A stretch of 64,000 bases of DNA, from NCBI RefSeq assembly GCF_012726235.1, contig NZ_JAASAH010000006.1, positions 62,001 through 126,000 of the forward strand, written 5' to 3'. The notes under the pieces are model-generated. The model had not been told where the DNA came from. It made no database searches and worked only from the letters and a program-made list of their open reading frames with translations. Shown here piece after piece: positions 17,120-26,182 of the stretch. This stretch comes from Streptomyces sp. HNM0574. Its GTDB lineage: Bacteria > Actinomycetota > Actinomycetes > Streptomycetales > Streptomycetaceae. Within the stretch, counting starts at the first letter, position 1. Each line of letters opens with the position of its first letter. The position numbers were made by a program, and so were the translations under genes.

Positions 17120-19504
17120 TCAGCCGGCGTCGGCGGCCGGGGTCCAGGTCCAGTCCGCGACCTCCGGCATGTCCACCCCGTGCTCCCGGATCCACGCGTG
17201 GTGCCGCTCCCGCATCCGCACCATCTCCTCCCGTACCGCCCGCGCGCGGGGCCCGAGCCCCGGCGTGCGGTCCACGACGTCCATCACCAGCCGGTACCGG
17301 TCCAGGTCGTTCCGCACCACCATGTCGAAGGGTGTGGTGGTCGTGCCGCGCTCGGTGTAGCCGCGCACGTGCAACTCCCCGTGCACCGCGCGCCGGTAGG
17401 CCAGCCGGTGGATCAGCCACGGGTAGCCGTGGTACGCGAAGATCACCGGACGGTCGCGGGTGAACTCCGCGTCGAACTCCTCGTCCGGCAGCCCGTGCGG
17501 GTGCAGTGAGCCGGGCAGCAGCCGCGTCAGGTCGACGACGTTGACCACCCGCACCGCCACCTCGGGCAGCAGCTCGCGCAGCAGCAGTGCCGCGGCCAGC
17601 GTCTCCTGCGCCGGCACGTCCCCGGCGCTGGCCAGGACCACGTCGGGCTCCTCGCCCGGACGCGCGGTGCCCGCCCACTCCCAGGTGCCCAGACCCCGCT
17701 CCACGTGCCGCCGTGCCTCCTCGGGCCCGGTCCAGTCGAAGCAGGGCTGCTTGCCCGCGACCACCACGTTCACCGTGCCGGTGGTGCGCAGCACGTGATC
17801 GGCCACGTACAGCAGGGTGTTGGTGTCCGGCGGCAGGTACACCCGCACCACCTCGGGGCTCTTGTTGAGCACGTGGTCCACGAAGCCCGGGTCCTGGTGC
17901 GAGAACCCGTTGTGGTCCTGCCGCCACACGTGCGAGGTGAGCAGGTAGTTGAGCGAGGGGACGGGACGGCGCCAGGGCACCTCGCGCGCGCTGTGCAGCC
18001 ACTTGATGTGCTGCCCCGCCATGCTGTCGACGACGTGCGCGAACGCCTCGTACGAGGCGAACAGCCCGTGCCTGCCCGTCAGGACGTACCCCTCCAGCCA
18101 GCCCTGGCACAGATGCTCGGAGAGGACCTCGACGACGCGGCCGTGCCGGCCCAGGTGCCGGTCCGTGGGCAGGATCTCCTCCTGCCACGCCTTCGGCGTC
18201 TCCTCGTACACCTCGGCCAGGTGGTTGGAGTCCGTCTCGTCCGGGCCGAACAGCCGGAAGTCGCGGCGCTCCGCCGTCGCCGCCATCAGCGCGCGCAGCA
18301 TCCCGCCCAGGACCCGCGTCGGCTCGTGCGCGCTCTCCCCGTGCCGCCGCACCGGTACGGCGAACGACTCCGGTGCGGGCAGCGGCAGTTCACGGGTGCG
18401 GGTGCCGCCGTTCGCCGGCCCGGACGAGCCCAGCCGCAGGTCGCCCTCCGGCACCCAGGCCACCGTGCCGGCGGCGGGCGCGCCCGCCGCGTCGAACAGC
18501 TCCTCGGGGCGGTAGCCGCGCAGCCACTCCTCCAGCTCGCGCAGCTTCGCGGCGTCCTCCCGCACGTCCTGCAACGGGATCTGGTGCGCCCGCCAGGTGT
18601 CCTCGACCGGCTCCTGAACCGTCCCCGCAGGACCCGTCCATCCCTTGGGTGTCCGCAGCACCAGCATCGGCCGGGGCGCGGCACCGTCACGCTCCCCGGC
18701 CGCCGCGCGTGCGCGCAGCGCGGCGATCCGGTCCAGCGCCGTGTCCAGGGCGCCGGCCAGGGCCCGGTGCACCTCGGCGTGGTCCGAGGCGGGCGTGGCC
18801 GTGACGTACAGCGGGTCGTGGCCGAAGCCGCGCAGCAGCGCGTCCAGCCGGTCCTGCGGCAGGCGGGAGAGCAGCGTCGGGTTGGCGATCTTGTAGCCGT
18901 TCAGGTGCAGCACGGGGAGGACGGTCCCGTCGTGCACCGGGTCGAGGAACGAGGAGGACAGCCAGGACGCCGCCAGCGGCCCCGTCTCCGCCTCGCCGTC
19001 CCCGACGACGGCGCAGACCAGCAGTTCCGGGTCGTCGAAGGCGGCACCGTAGGCGTGCGCGAGCGAGTAGCCCAGCTCGCCGCCCTCCTGGATCGACCCG
19101 GGCACCTCGGGCGAGGTGTGGCTGGGGACGCCGCCCGGCTGGGAGAAGTCCCGGAAGAGCCGCAGCATGCCCGCCGCGTCGCGCGGCAGCCCCGGGTCCA
19201 GCTCCGCGTAGCTGCCCTCCAGCCACGCGCCGGCCCGTACCGCCGCCGCGCCGTGCCCCGGGCCCCAGACGCACAGCGTCCGCTGCCGCCGGAGCCGGAT
19301 GACGCGGTTCAGATGGGTGTAGACGAGGCCGAGCCCGGGGCAGGTGCCCCAGTGGCCCAGCAGCCGTGGCTTGATGTGCGCGGCGCGCAGCGGCTCCCGC
19401 AGGAGCGGGTTGTCCCGCAGGTACAGCTGGCCGGCCGAGAGGTAGTTCAGGGCCTGCCAGTGGGCCTGGAGCCGTGCGGTGCCGGATTCGGTGAGCGGAG
19501 GCAT
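17120..19504 (-). CDS. xfp: Xylulose-5-phosphate/fructose-6-phosphate phosphoketolase
   Basis: A 794-residue thiamine-diphosphate enzyme that splits xylulose-5-P or fructose-6-P with phosphate to acetyl phosphate plus an aldose phosphate. The hallmark segments are present: LLGHWGTCPGL near the N-terminus, SQPGGVPSHTSPEVPGSIQE, GDGEAETGPL (ThDP/Mg motif), HLNGYKIANPT, and in the C-terminal half RQDHNGFSHQDPGF and VIFAYHGYPWLIHRL. The length is normal for the family. ATG 19504 starts the conserved PPLTESG segment; an upstream GTG at 19585 would add 27 unrelated residues. No acetate kinase or phosphotransacetylase gene is adjacent. Divergent from the GAF regulator. Confidence 0.95.
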   Translation of the reverse strand: MPPLTESGTARLQAHWQALNYLSAGQLYLRDNPLLREPLRAAHIKPRLLGHWGTCPGLGLVYTHLNRVIRLRRQRTLCVWGPGHGAAAVRAGAWLEGSYAELDPGLPRDAAGMLRLFRDFSQPGGVPSHTSPEVPGSIQEGGELGYSLAHAYGAAFDDPELLVCAVVGDGEAETGPLAASWLSSSFLDPVHDGTVLPVLHLNGYKIANPTLLSRLPQDRLDALLRGFGHDPLYVTATPASDHAEVHRALAGALDTALDRIAALRARAAAGERDGAAPRPMLVLRTPKGWTGPAGTVQEPVEDTWRAHQIPLQDVREDAAKLRELEEWLRGYRPEELFDAAGAPAAGTVAWVPEGDLRLGSSGPANGGTRTRELPLPAPESFAVPVRRHGESAHEPTRVLGGMLRALMAATAERRDFRLFGPDETDSNHLAEVYEETPKAWQEEILPTDRHLGRHGRVVEVLSEHLCQGWLEGYVLTGRHGLFASYEAFAHVVDSMAGQHIKWLHSAREVPWRRPVPSLNYLLTSHVWRQDHNGFSHQDPGFVDHVLNKSPEVVRVYLPPDTNTLLYVADHVLRTTGTVNVVVAGKQPCFDWTGPEEARRHVERGLGTWEWAGTARPGEEPDVVLASAGDVPAQETLAAALLLRELLPEVAVRVVNVVDLTRLLPGSLHPHGLPDEEFDAEFTRDRPVIFAYHGYPWLIHRLAYRRAVHGELHVRGYTERGTTTTPFDMVVRNDLDRYRLVMDVVDRTPGLGPRARAVREEMVRMRERHHAWIREHGVDMPEVADWTWTPAADAG

Positions 19505-19655
19505 TCCGGACGGGTACCAGGGGAGGCCGGGGCCGACACCTGGCGCCGCGCGGCCGGGGGAGCCGGCCCTTGCGGAACCGAACACGGTAACCCGTCAACT
19601 GCCGTCCGTGTCACGCGCATTGCCCCGTCACCCAGGGGAGCGGCACGATGACGCT

Positions 19656-20996
19656 GTGCAGAATCCATGGCTGGCGCTCGAAGCAGGAGCCGACCCCGGC
19701 GAACGGGCCGGAGCGGTACGCCGTGCCCACGAGGAGTTCGTCACCGGCGGCGGGATAGGCGCGCCCGTGCGGCACGTCGTCGCGGAGTCCTGGCGCCGCT
19801 GCGCCGGGGCCAGCCTCGCCCCCGAGGGCGTCGCCCGCGTCGACCTCACCGACGACGCGCTGGAGGACCACCGCCTCGCGCACCCCCTCGCCGGCGTCAT
19901 GCCGCTCTTCCGCGAACTGCTCGGCACCGTCGCCGACGACGGGGCGCACCTGCTGTCCGTCTTCGACGGCAGCGGCCGCATGCTGTGGGCCGAGGGCCAC
20001 GCCCAGGTCATGCGCCGCGCCGAGCGGATGAACTTCGTCCCCGGGTCCCGCTGGGCCGAGGACCGGGTCGGCACCAACGGGCCCGGCACGGCGCTCGCCG
20101 TCGACCACGCCGTGCAGATCTTCGCCTCCGAGCACTACAGCCGGCACATCCAGTCCTGGACCTGCGCCGCCGCGCCCGTCCACGACCCCCGCACCCACCG
20201 GATCATCGGCGCCGTCGACATCACCGGCGGCAACCACCTGGCCTCACCGCAGAGCCTCGCCCTCGTCCAGGCCACGGCGCGCGCGGCCGAGGCGGCGCTC
20301 GCCGACCGCGCCCCGCGCGCGAGCGGCCGCCCCGTCCTCAGTGTCCTCGGCCGCGACGAGGCGCTGCTCGCCACCGGCGACGGCGGACGGCTGCGCCTCG
20401 GCAGGCGGCACAGCGAACTCCTGCTGCTGCTCGCCGCGCACCCCGACGGCCTCACCGGCGAGCGGCTCGCCGTCGAGCTGTACGGCGACCGGGACGTCAA
20501 CCCGGTCACCCTGCGGGCCGAACTCTCCCGGCTGCGCTCGCTGCTGGGCCCCCTCGTCGCCTCCCGCCCCTACCGGCTGACGCAGCGCCTGGCCACCGAC
20601 CACGACGCCGTCTCCGAGGCGCTCGCCGCGGGCGACCTCAGCGGCGCCCTCGCCGCCTACGAGGGCCCGCCGCTGCCCTCCTCCGAGGCGCCCGGCGTGC
20701 TCCGCCTGCGGCGGCTGCTGGAGGACCGGCTGCGCCGCCGCCTCCTGGCCCGGCGCGACCCGGCGCAGCTGGAGAGCTGGGTCCGCGCACCCTGGGGCGA
20801 GGACGACCTGGAGGCGTGGGAGGCGCTGCACGCCGCCCTCACCGGCGGCCCCGGCGGCCCCCTCCTCGTCGGCGGCCCCGGGACGCGCGCCGCCGTCGGC
20901 GCCGTCCGCTTCCCCCGCCGCGGCCTCGACCCGCTGGAGACCACCGCGGCGGTCCGCGTACGCGAACTCCGCGACGCCTACGGGCTCGACGGCTGA
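19656..20996 (+). CDS. GAF-domain transcriptional regulator with winged-helix C-terminus
   Basis: A 446-residue regulator. The N-terminal half (about 1-210) resembles the AcoR-type sensory region: SWRRC, the FDGSGRMLWAEG PAS/GAF-like strand and a GAF segment RVGTNGPGTALA and CAAPVHDPRT. Instead of the sigma-54 AAA domain of AcoR, the C-terminal part holds an OmpR-like winged helix (LAAHPDGLTGERLAVELYG, then TLRAELSRLRSLLG, about 270-330). This architecture is common next to aldehyde dehydrogenase genes in Streptomyces. It is immediately upstream of the aldehyde dehydrogenase/DUF779 pair and is its likely regulator. The GTG start is a best guess. Confidence 0.78.
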   Translation: MQNPWLALEAGADPGERAGAVRRAHEEFVTGGGIGAPVRHVVAESWRRCAGASLAPEGVARVDLTDDALEDHRLAHPLAGVMPLFRELLGTVADDGAHLLSVFDGSGRMLWAEGHAQVMRRAERMNFVPGSRWAEDRVGTNGPGTALAVDHAVQIFASEHYSRHIQSWTCAAAPVHDPRTHRIIGAVDITGGNHLASPQSLALVQATARAAEAALADRAPRASGRPVLSVLGRDEALLATGDGGRLRLGRRHSELLLLLAAHPDGLTGERLAVELYGDRDVNPVTLRAELSRLRSLLGPLVASRPYRLTQRLATDHDAVSEALAAGDLSGALAAYEGPPLPSSEAPGVLRLRRLLEDRLRRRLLARRDPAQLESWVRAPWGEDDLEAWEALHAALTGGPGGPLLVGGPGTRAAVGAVRFPRRGLDPLETTAAVRVRELRDAYGLDG

Positions 20997-21040
20997 CGGC
21001 TCTCCCCTCGTCCGGGGCCTGCCGGTACCCCCGCGGCCGC

Positions 21041-21073
21041 GCAACGTCCTCGCAACGTCCGGCCCGTTAGCGT
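21041..21073 (+). promoter_or_regulatory. Direct repeats and -10 box upstream of aldehyde dehydrogenase
   Basis: GCAACGTCC occurs twice (21041-21049 and 21052-21060) with an 11-bp period, one helical turn. A TAGCGT -10-like box follows at 21068-21073. The repeats overlap the expected -35 position, the usual place for an activator such as the GAF regulator just upstream. Confidence 0.45.
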
Positions 21074-21125
21074 TCCCGGCACGGAACGCACCCGCCTGTC
21101 CCGTGCGTGGTGGGTGCCGTTCCCC

Positions 21126-21207
21126 GGCTGTGCCCGGACGTGCGAGAGGAGCCGTCCGCGTGGCCCGTGAGGAGCCGTCCGGATGTCCGGACGTCCCGGG
21201 CACAGCC
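21126..21207 (+). promoter_or_regulatory. Structured leader of the aldehyde dehydrogenase mRNA
   Basis: A 16-bp arm at 21126-21141 (GGCTGTGCCCGGACGT) pairs with 21191-21207 apart from one bulged C. The enclosed ~50 nt contain two copies of GGAGCCGTCC (21148-21157 and 21171-21180). The structure ends about 20 nt before the GGAGGAGG ribosome site. It could be a regulatory leader or a DNA dyad. Confidence 0.4.
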
Positions 21208-21242
21208 GCCCCGTCTGCCGCATCCGCCGGAGGAGGCCCCGC

Positions 21243-22766
21243 ATGAGCCGCTACGCCGCACCCGGAACCGACGGCGCCGTCATGACCTACCAGCCGCGCT
21301 ACGACCACTGGATCGGCGGCGAGTACGTCGCCCCCAAGCAGGGCGGCTACTTCGAGAACCCCACCCCGGTCAACGGCCGCACCTTCACCGAGATCGCCCG
21401 CGGCACCGCGGACGACGTGGAACGCGCCATCGACGCGGCGCAGGCCGCGGCGGGCCCCTGGGCGCGCAGGCCCGCGGCCGAGCGCGCCGAGATCCTCAAC
21501 CGGATCGCGGCCCGGATGGAGGGCCACCTCGAACAGCTCGCCGTCGCCGAGAGCTGGGAGAACGGCAAGCCCGTCCGCGAGGCCCTCGCCGCCGACATTC
21601 CCCTCGCCGTAGACCATTGGCGGTACTTCGCCGGGGCGCTGCGGGCGCAGGAGGGCTCCCTCTCGGAGATCGACGAGGACACCGTCGCGTACCACTTCCA
21701 CGAGCCGCTCGGCGTCGTCGCGCAGATCATCCCGTGGAACTTCCCGCTGCTGATGGCCTCCTGGAAGCTCGCGCCCGCGCTGGCGGCCGGCAACACCGTC
21801 GTCCTCAAGCCCGCCGAGCAGACCCCGGCCTCCATCCACTACTGGATGAGCCTGGTCGCCGACCTGCTGCCGCCCGGCGTCGTGAACATCGTCAACGGCT
21901 TCGGCGCCGAGGCCGGGAAGCCGCTCGCGAGCAGCCCCCGGGTGGCCAAGATCGCCTTCACCGGGGAGACCACCACCGGGCGCCTGATCATGCAGTACGC
22001 CTCGGAGAACCTGAAGCCCGTCACCCTCGAACTCGGCGGCAAGAGCCCGAACATCTTCTTCGACGACGTCTCCGCGCGCGACGACGACTTCCTCGACAAG
22101 GCCCTGGAGGGCTTCACCCTCTTCGCCCTCAACCAGGGCGAGGTGTGCACCTGCCCCTCGCGCGCCCTGATCCAGCGCGGCCACTACGCCGACTTCCTCG
22201 ACGCCGGGACCGCGCGCACCGAACGCATCGTCCAGGGCCACCCGCTGGACACCGCGACCATGGTCGGCGCCCAGGCGTCCAACGACCAGCTGGAGAAGAT
22301 CCTTTCGTACCTGGACATCGGCCGGCAGGAAGGCGCCCGCGTCCTCACCGGCGGCGCCCGCGCCGAACTCGGCGGCGAGCTGGAGGGCGGCTACTACGTC
22401 CGCCCGACCATCCTGGAGGGCAGCAACCGGATGCGGGTCTTCCAGGAGGAGATCTTCGGCCCCGTCGTCTCCGTCGCCGGTTTCGACGACTTCGACGACG
22501 CCGTCACCACCGCCAACGACACCCTCTACGGCCTCGGCGCCGGCGTGTGGACCCGGGACGCGAACACCGCCTACCGCGCCGGACGGGCCATCCAGGCGGG
22601 ACGGGTGTGGACGAACTGCTACCACGCCTACCCGGCCCACGCGGCCTTCGGCGGCTACAAGCAGTCCGGCATCGGCAGGGAGACCCACAAGATGATGCTG
22701 GACCACTACCAGCAGACCAAGAACATGCTGGTCAGCTACTCGCCGAAGAAGATGGGACTGTTCTGA
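21243..22766 (+). CDS. NAD(P)-dependent aldehyde dehydrogenase (ExaC/AcoD-like)
   Basis: A 507-residue cytoplasmic enzyme oxidising aldehydes to acids with NAD(P). The catalytic cysteine is C302 in GEVCTCPSR and the general base is the Glu of LELGGKSPN (E263). The [10 protein letters not shown] cofactor segment and the [12 protein letters not shown] motif are intact. The C-terminus, [18 protein letters not shown], is typical of the acetaldehyde/chloroacetaldehyde dehydrogenase subgroup. ATG 21243 follows an ideal GGAGGAGG site; ATG 21282 is an alternative. It overlaps the DUF779 gene by one base, a linkage seen widely in bacteria. Confidence 0.93.
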   Translation: MSRYAAPGTDGAVMTYQPRYDHWIGGEYVAPKQGGYFENPTPVNGRTFTEIARGTADDVERAIDAAQAAAGPWARRPAAERAEILNRIAARMEGHLEQLAVAESWENGKPVREALAADIPLAVDHWRYFAGALRAQEGSLSEIDEDTVAYHFHEPLGVVAQIIPWNFPLLMASWKLAPALAAGNTVVLKPAEQTPASIHYWMSLVADLLPPGVVNIVNGFGAEAGKPLASSPRVAKIAFTGETTTGRLIMQYASENLKPVTLELGGKSPNIFFDDVSARDDDFLDKALEGFTLFALNQGEVCTCPSRALIQRGHYADFLDAGTARTERIVQGHPLDTATMVGAQASNDQLEKILSYLDIGRQEGARVLTGGARAELGGELEGGYYVRPTILEGSNRMRVFQEEIFGPVVSVAGFDDFDDAVTTANDTLYGLGAGVWTRDANTAYRAGRAIQAGRVWTNCYHAYPAHAAFGGYKQSGIGRETHKMMLDHYQQTKNMLVSYSPKKMGLF

Positions 22767-23161
22767 TGGCCACCGGCCCGGGGCCCGAGCGGGTCGCGCT
22801 GACCGACGGGGCCGCCGGACTGCTGCGCACGCTCACGGCACGGCACGGGCCGCTGATGTTCCACCAGTCCGGCGGCTGCTGCGACGGCAGCTCCCCGATG
22901 TGCTACCAGCGCGGCGAGCTGCGGACCGGTGACTCGGACGTGCTGCTCGGCGAACTCGCCGTCGAGGGGCTGGCCGAGCCGGTGCCGTTCTGGATGTCCG
23001 CGAGCCAGTTCGCGTACTGGAGCCACACCCACCTCACGGTGGACGTGGTGCCGGGCCGGGGCAGCGGGTTCTCCCTCGAAGCCCCCGAGGGAGTCCGCTT
23101 CCTGGTCCGGTCGAGGCTGCTGGAGCCGGGGGCCGGGCGGGTTCAGCCGCCCGGCGGCTGA
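22766..23161 (+). CDS. DUF779 protein, aldehyde dehydrogenase partner
   Basis: A 131-residue protein with the DUF779 signature HQSGGCCDGSSPMC (about residues 33-46), a Cys-rich loop likely to bind a metal, and the later segment FWMSASQFAYWSHTHLTVDVV. Genes of this family almost always follow an aldehyde dehydrogenase gene; here the TGATG overlap implies translational coupling. The molecular role is not established to my knowledge. A hairpin overlaps the final codons and closes the unit. Confidence 0.85.
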   Translation: MATGPGPERVALTDGAAGLLRTLTARHGPLMFHQSGGCCDGSSPMCYQRGELRTGDSDVLLGELAVEGLAEPVPFWMSASQFAYWSHTHLTVDVVPGRGSGFSLEAPEGVRFLVRSRLLEPGAGRVQPPGG

Positions 23162-23164
23162 GCC
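23140..23164. terminator. Terminator hairpin between DUF779 and MOSC genes
   Basis: A 10-bp stem with one wobble pair (GGTTCAGCCG at 23140-23149 with CGGCTGAGCC at 23155-23164) and a CCCGG loop spans the DUF779 stop codon, between two convergent genes. Confidence 0.6.
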
Positions 23165-23172
23165 GGGAGGCG

Positions 23173-24012
23173 TCAGCCCTGACGCTCCAGCACCTCGAAC
23201 GAGTCTCCGCTGCGCACCCTGCCCGAATGCTCCGGGATCAGATTCTGGCCGAAGACCAGCTGGTCACCGAAGCGACGGTGGCGGGCCAGGGTGCGCAGCG
23301 GTTCCTTCCCGCGCTCCGCCGTGCCCTGGTCCGTCGTCGTCACCACGCAGCGCCCGCAGGGCTTGGCCACCCGGAAGGTGAGCTCGCCGACCCGGACGCG
23401 CCGCCAGGTGTCCTCCTCCCAGGGGGCCGTGCCGGTGATCACGACGCTGGGGCGGAAGCGGTTCATCGGCAGCGGGCCGTCGTCGGCGTGATCACCCTGC
23501 GCGATCAGGGAGTTGAGCGCGTCCAGCGAGGCGGTGGTGGTCACCAGCAGCGGATAGCCGTCGGCGAAGGAGACCGTCTCGCCCGGGCGGGAGTACGCCG
23601 GATCGACCGGACGCCGCCGCTCCGGCGCGTCCATGTGCACCAGCCTGACCTCGGTGCCCAGATACGCGGAGAACCAGGCGCCCGCCTCCTCGGCGGCCGG
23701 CACCGCCTCCACGGTGTCCCGCCAGACCTCCACGGTGAACAGCCCGGCGGTGGCCGGATCGGGCACCTCGACCTCCAGCGGCTCCCTCCCCGGAGCCGAC
23801 ACCCGCAGCCCGCCGCCGGGCAGGAGCTCGGCCGAGGCCAGGGCCAGCCGCGGCTGTTCGCGCTGGGTCAGCTTGGCGCCGTCCGGCCTGGTCAGCAGCC
23901 AGCGCCGGTCACCCGCGATCCCCCATGGCTCGACCTCCGCGCTGTCCAGACCCCGGCCCGCGAGGGCCTTCACGGGGTAGACGTGGATGGCTGCCAACGA
24001 TGCTGTGGTCAT
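23173..24012 (-). CDS. MOSC-domain protein (YcbX-like)
   Basis: A 279-residue protein with an N-terminal MOSC beta-barrel domain (HVYPVKALAGRGLD, then GIAGDRRWLL) and a C-terminal MOSC domain with the conserved cysteine in PCGRCVVTT (C219 and C222), the expected molybdenum-cofactor sulfur site. Family members include YcbX and the mARC proteins, which reduce N-hydroxylated compounds. No ferredoxin domain is fused at the C-terminus, unlike E. coli YcbX. ATG 24012 has GGATGG upstream; ATG 24021 is possible. Confidence 0.88.
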   Translation of the reverse strand: MTTASLAAIHVYPVKALAGRGLDSAEVEPWGIAGDRRWLLTRPDGAKLTQREQPRLALASAELLPGGGLRVSAPGREPLEVEVPDPATAGLFTVEVWRDTVEAVPAAEEAGAWFSAYLGTEVRLVHMDAPERRRPVDPAYSRPGETVSFADGYPLLVTTTASLDALNSLIAQGDHADDGPLPMNRFRPSVVITGTAPWEEDTWRRVRVGELTFRVAKPCGRCVVTTTDQGTAERGKEPLRTLARHRRFGDQLVFGQNLIPEHSGRVRSGDSFEVLERQG

Positions 24013-24152
24013 GGCGTCCATCCTGCCACCGGGGCATGACAACGGACCGGGGCGTCCCCCGGGACGGCCCGAACACACCGGCCGGTGGCCGACGGACCGG
24101 TTCCCCCCCCCCGTTCACCGGCCCTCGGTCCGTCCCTGTGGTGCGCCTCCGC

Positions 24153-24827
24153 TCAGTAACCGCGCCCCTGGTAGGGGTGGCCGTACGGGTCCTCGTACCC
24201 GCCCTGGCCCGGCATCTGCCGCGGGACGGCGGGCCGGGGCGCGACCGGGCGCATCTGCGGCTGCTGCGGGGCCTGTTGGGGCTGGCCGTACGGCTGGCCC
24301 GGGGCCTGTGCGCGCTGCTGCGGCAGCTGACCCGGCTGCAACTGGTGCTGCGGCTGGGGCTGTTGGGGGTACTGCTGCTGGGGGTGCTGCTGCGGCTGCG
24401 GCCAGCCGTCCTGCGGGCCGCGCTGCCGGTCGGCGCCCTGCGGCGGCCCGTACGGCGACGGGGCCGCGGGGGAGTGCGCCGGGAAGGACGACGCCGGGAC
24501 GGGGGCCATCGGCGAGCCCTGCTGCTGCCCGCCGTACTGCTGCGGACCCGGGCCCTGCGGGCCGCCGGGGCCGCCCTGCGGTGCCGCGGGCGGGTAGGGC
24601 TGCGGCGCGGGCTGTTGCTGCCGGCCGCCCGACGGGAGGGCGGGGAGCGCGGAGGGCAGCGCGGGCAGCGAGGAATTGCCCGGCTCGTACTCCGACGGCA
24701 CGCGGATGGGGGCGATCTGCGGCGTCCCCCGCTCCGCGACGAGCATGTCGTAGATGGGGGTGTCGGGGTAGGACGGAGCAGCGTAGTAGCCGCCTCCGTA
24801 GGAGCTGCGGGGGAGGGTCATACCCAT
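24153..24827 (-). CDS. DUF6643 family Gln/Pro-rich protein
   Basis: A 224-residue low-complexity protein. The N-terminal ~45 residues (SYGGGYYAAPSYPDTPIYDM, then LVAERGTPQIAPIRVPSEYE) are the conserved DUF6643 core found across Streptomyces. The remainder is Pro/Gln/Gly-rich and predicted disordered, with runs such as QQHPQQQYPQQPQPQ. There is no signal peptide or membrane helix. Function is unknown. The ribosome site before ATG 24827 is weak; the ATG two codons downstream is an alternative start. It is divergent from the peptide cluster. Confidence 0.75.
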   Translation of the reverse strand: MGMTLPRSSYGGGYYAAPSYPDTPIYDMLVAERGTPQIAPIRVPSEYEPGNSSLPALPSALPALPSGGRQQQPAPQPYPPAAPQGGPGGPQGPGPQQYGGQQQGSPMAPVPASSFPAHSPAAPSPYGPPQGADRQRGPQDGWPQPQQHPQQQYPQQPQPQHQLQPGQLPQQRAQAPGQPYGQPQQAPQQPQMRPVAPRPAVPRQMPGQGGYEDPYGHPYQGRGY

Positions 24828-25334
24828 AAGTTAAGCGGAAAATGTCGCTGTTGGGGACCCTGGCAAGTGACCGGTTTCACGTGGCCGGAGAGCTTGCGCC
24901 TCATCAATGCGAGCGAATTCGCGGAAAACGGTCACACGTTGGGGTGCGGATCGTGTATGGGGGACGCGCCCGCCCCGTGACCACGGCCGATGCCCGACCG
25001 TACGGGACGGTCCGTCGCCGCACGTCAACTACGGGCCACAGCACGGGAGTTGAGGGGGCGCGGGACGGCGCGGGAGGCGGGGCGGGACGGTGTGCGCCGC
25101 CGCCGGGGGGCGTCCGTGGGCACCCCGTGCGCCGGGCACGGAATCTGACCGGAAACATCCGGTGAAAACCTTGTCACGCACCGGCAGTTGGTATACGCCA
25201 GCCCGTCACCGCGCCGTCACCCCGGCCGACCGCCCCGAGAAATCCGCCCCGTCCGGGAACCCGGCCCCCGCCCCCGCCGACCACTGGGGTGAACAGCGGG
25301 CAGGACGACGGCCGGAGTGCTCAAGGAGGCGGCG
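24828..25334. other. Gene-free region upstream of the peptide biosynthetic cluster
   Basis: About 500 bp between divergent genes. The first ~140 bp are less GC-rich than the surroundings and include a GCGAATTCGC palindrome. Near the right end are a 6-bp-arm dyad (25148-25163) and promoter-like boxes TTGTCA (25171-25176) and TATACG (25192-25197, spacing only 15). No coding frame is convincing. Confidence 0.55.
25148..25197 (+). promoter_or_regulatory. Dyad plus promoter-like boxes before methyltransferase gene
   Basis: The perfect inverted repeat ACCGGA-AACA-TCCGGT (25148-25163) lies seven bases before a TTGTCA -35-like box. A TATACG -10-like box follows at 25192-25197. The 15-bp spacing is short, so a dedicated activator or a different sigma factor may be used. 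The ATP-grasp, PLP and methyltransferase genes would be read from here. Confidence 0.35.
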
Positions 25335-26129
25335 GTGCACACGACGAACAGGCACGGGGAGGACCGGACGGCGGCGGCGGACGCCGGGCCGGCCTGGTAC
25401 GAGGACGAGAGCCTGTGGGCGGACTTCGCGCCCGTCATGTTCTCCGCCGAGCGGGCCGCCTCGGCCGCCGCGCTGGTGCGCGAGGCGGCCCTGCTGGACT
25501 TCCCGCCCTCCGCGCGGATTCTCGACCTGTGCTGCGGGCCCGGCCTGTTCGTGGCCCCGCTGGCCGCCCGCGGCCACCGGGTGACCGGGGTCGACCTGAG
25601 CCGGGACATGCTGGAGCGCGCCCGCGCGGCCTGTGACCTGGCCGGGGTGGAGGCCCGGCTGGTGCGCGCCGACATGCTCCGGTTCGCCGAGCCCGGCGAT
25701 TACGACGTGGTCCTCAGCCTCTTCACGTCCTTCGGGTACTTCACGTCCGCGGAGGACAACCTCCGTGTCCTGCGCAACGCCTGGCACAGCCTCGCGCCCG
25801 GCGGGCGGCTGCTGGTCGACGTCATGGGCAAGGAGGTCCTGGCGGGCTGGATCGGCCGGCCGCAGGCCGTGGACCTGCCGGACGGCGGCTGCGTGGTGCA
25901 GCGCGACACCGTGCTCGACAGCTGGCGCAGGCTCCGCACCGACTGGACCCTCGTGCGCGGCGGCACCGCGCGCACCGTCTCGATCCACGCGCACCTCTAC
26001 AGCGCGGCCGAGCTGCACGACCTCTTCCGCACCGCCGGCTTCGAGGACGTCCAGTGCTTCGGGGACTTCGACGGCGCCCCCTACGACCAGCACGCCCACC
26101 GCCTCGTCGTCAGCGGCCGACGCCCCTGA
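25335..26129 (+). CDS. Class I SAM-dependent methyltransferase
   Basis: A 264-residue cytoplasmic methyltransferase. SAM-binding motif I is DLCCGPG at residues 64-70, followed by GHRVTGVDLS (acidic ribose-binding position) and motif II/III features RADMLRF and SLFTSFGYF. The C-terminal third, with DWTLVRGG, YSAAELHDLFRTAGF and GAPYDQHAHRLVVSG, matches small-molecule or peptide methyltransferases of natural-product clusters. GTG 25335 is five bases after AAGGAGG. First gene of the apparent operon that includes the PLP enzyme, ATP-grasp ligase and membrane protein. Substrate unknown. Confidence 0.85.
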   Translation: MHTTNRHGEDRTAAADAGPAWYEDESLWADFAPVMFSAERAASAAALVREAALLDFPPSARILDLCCGPGLFVAPLAARGHRVTGVDLSRDMLERARAACDLAGVEARLVRADMLRFAEPGDYDVVLSLFTSFGYFTSAEDNLRVLRNAWHSLAPGGRLLVDVMGKEVLAGWIGRPQAVDLPDGGCVVQRDTVLDSWRRLRTDWTLVRGGTARTVSIHAHLYSAAELHDLFRTAGFEDVQCFGDFDGAPYDQHAHRLVVSGRRP

Positions 26130-26182
26130 CCCGCCCACCGGCACGTACGCCCCCACGCCGCCCCCCACCGGAGGACCCCCAC

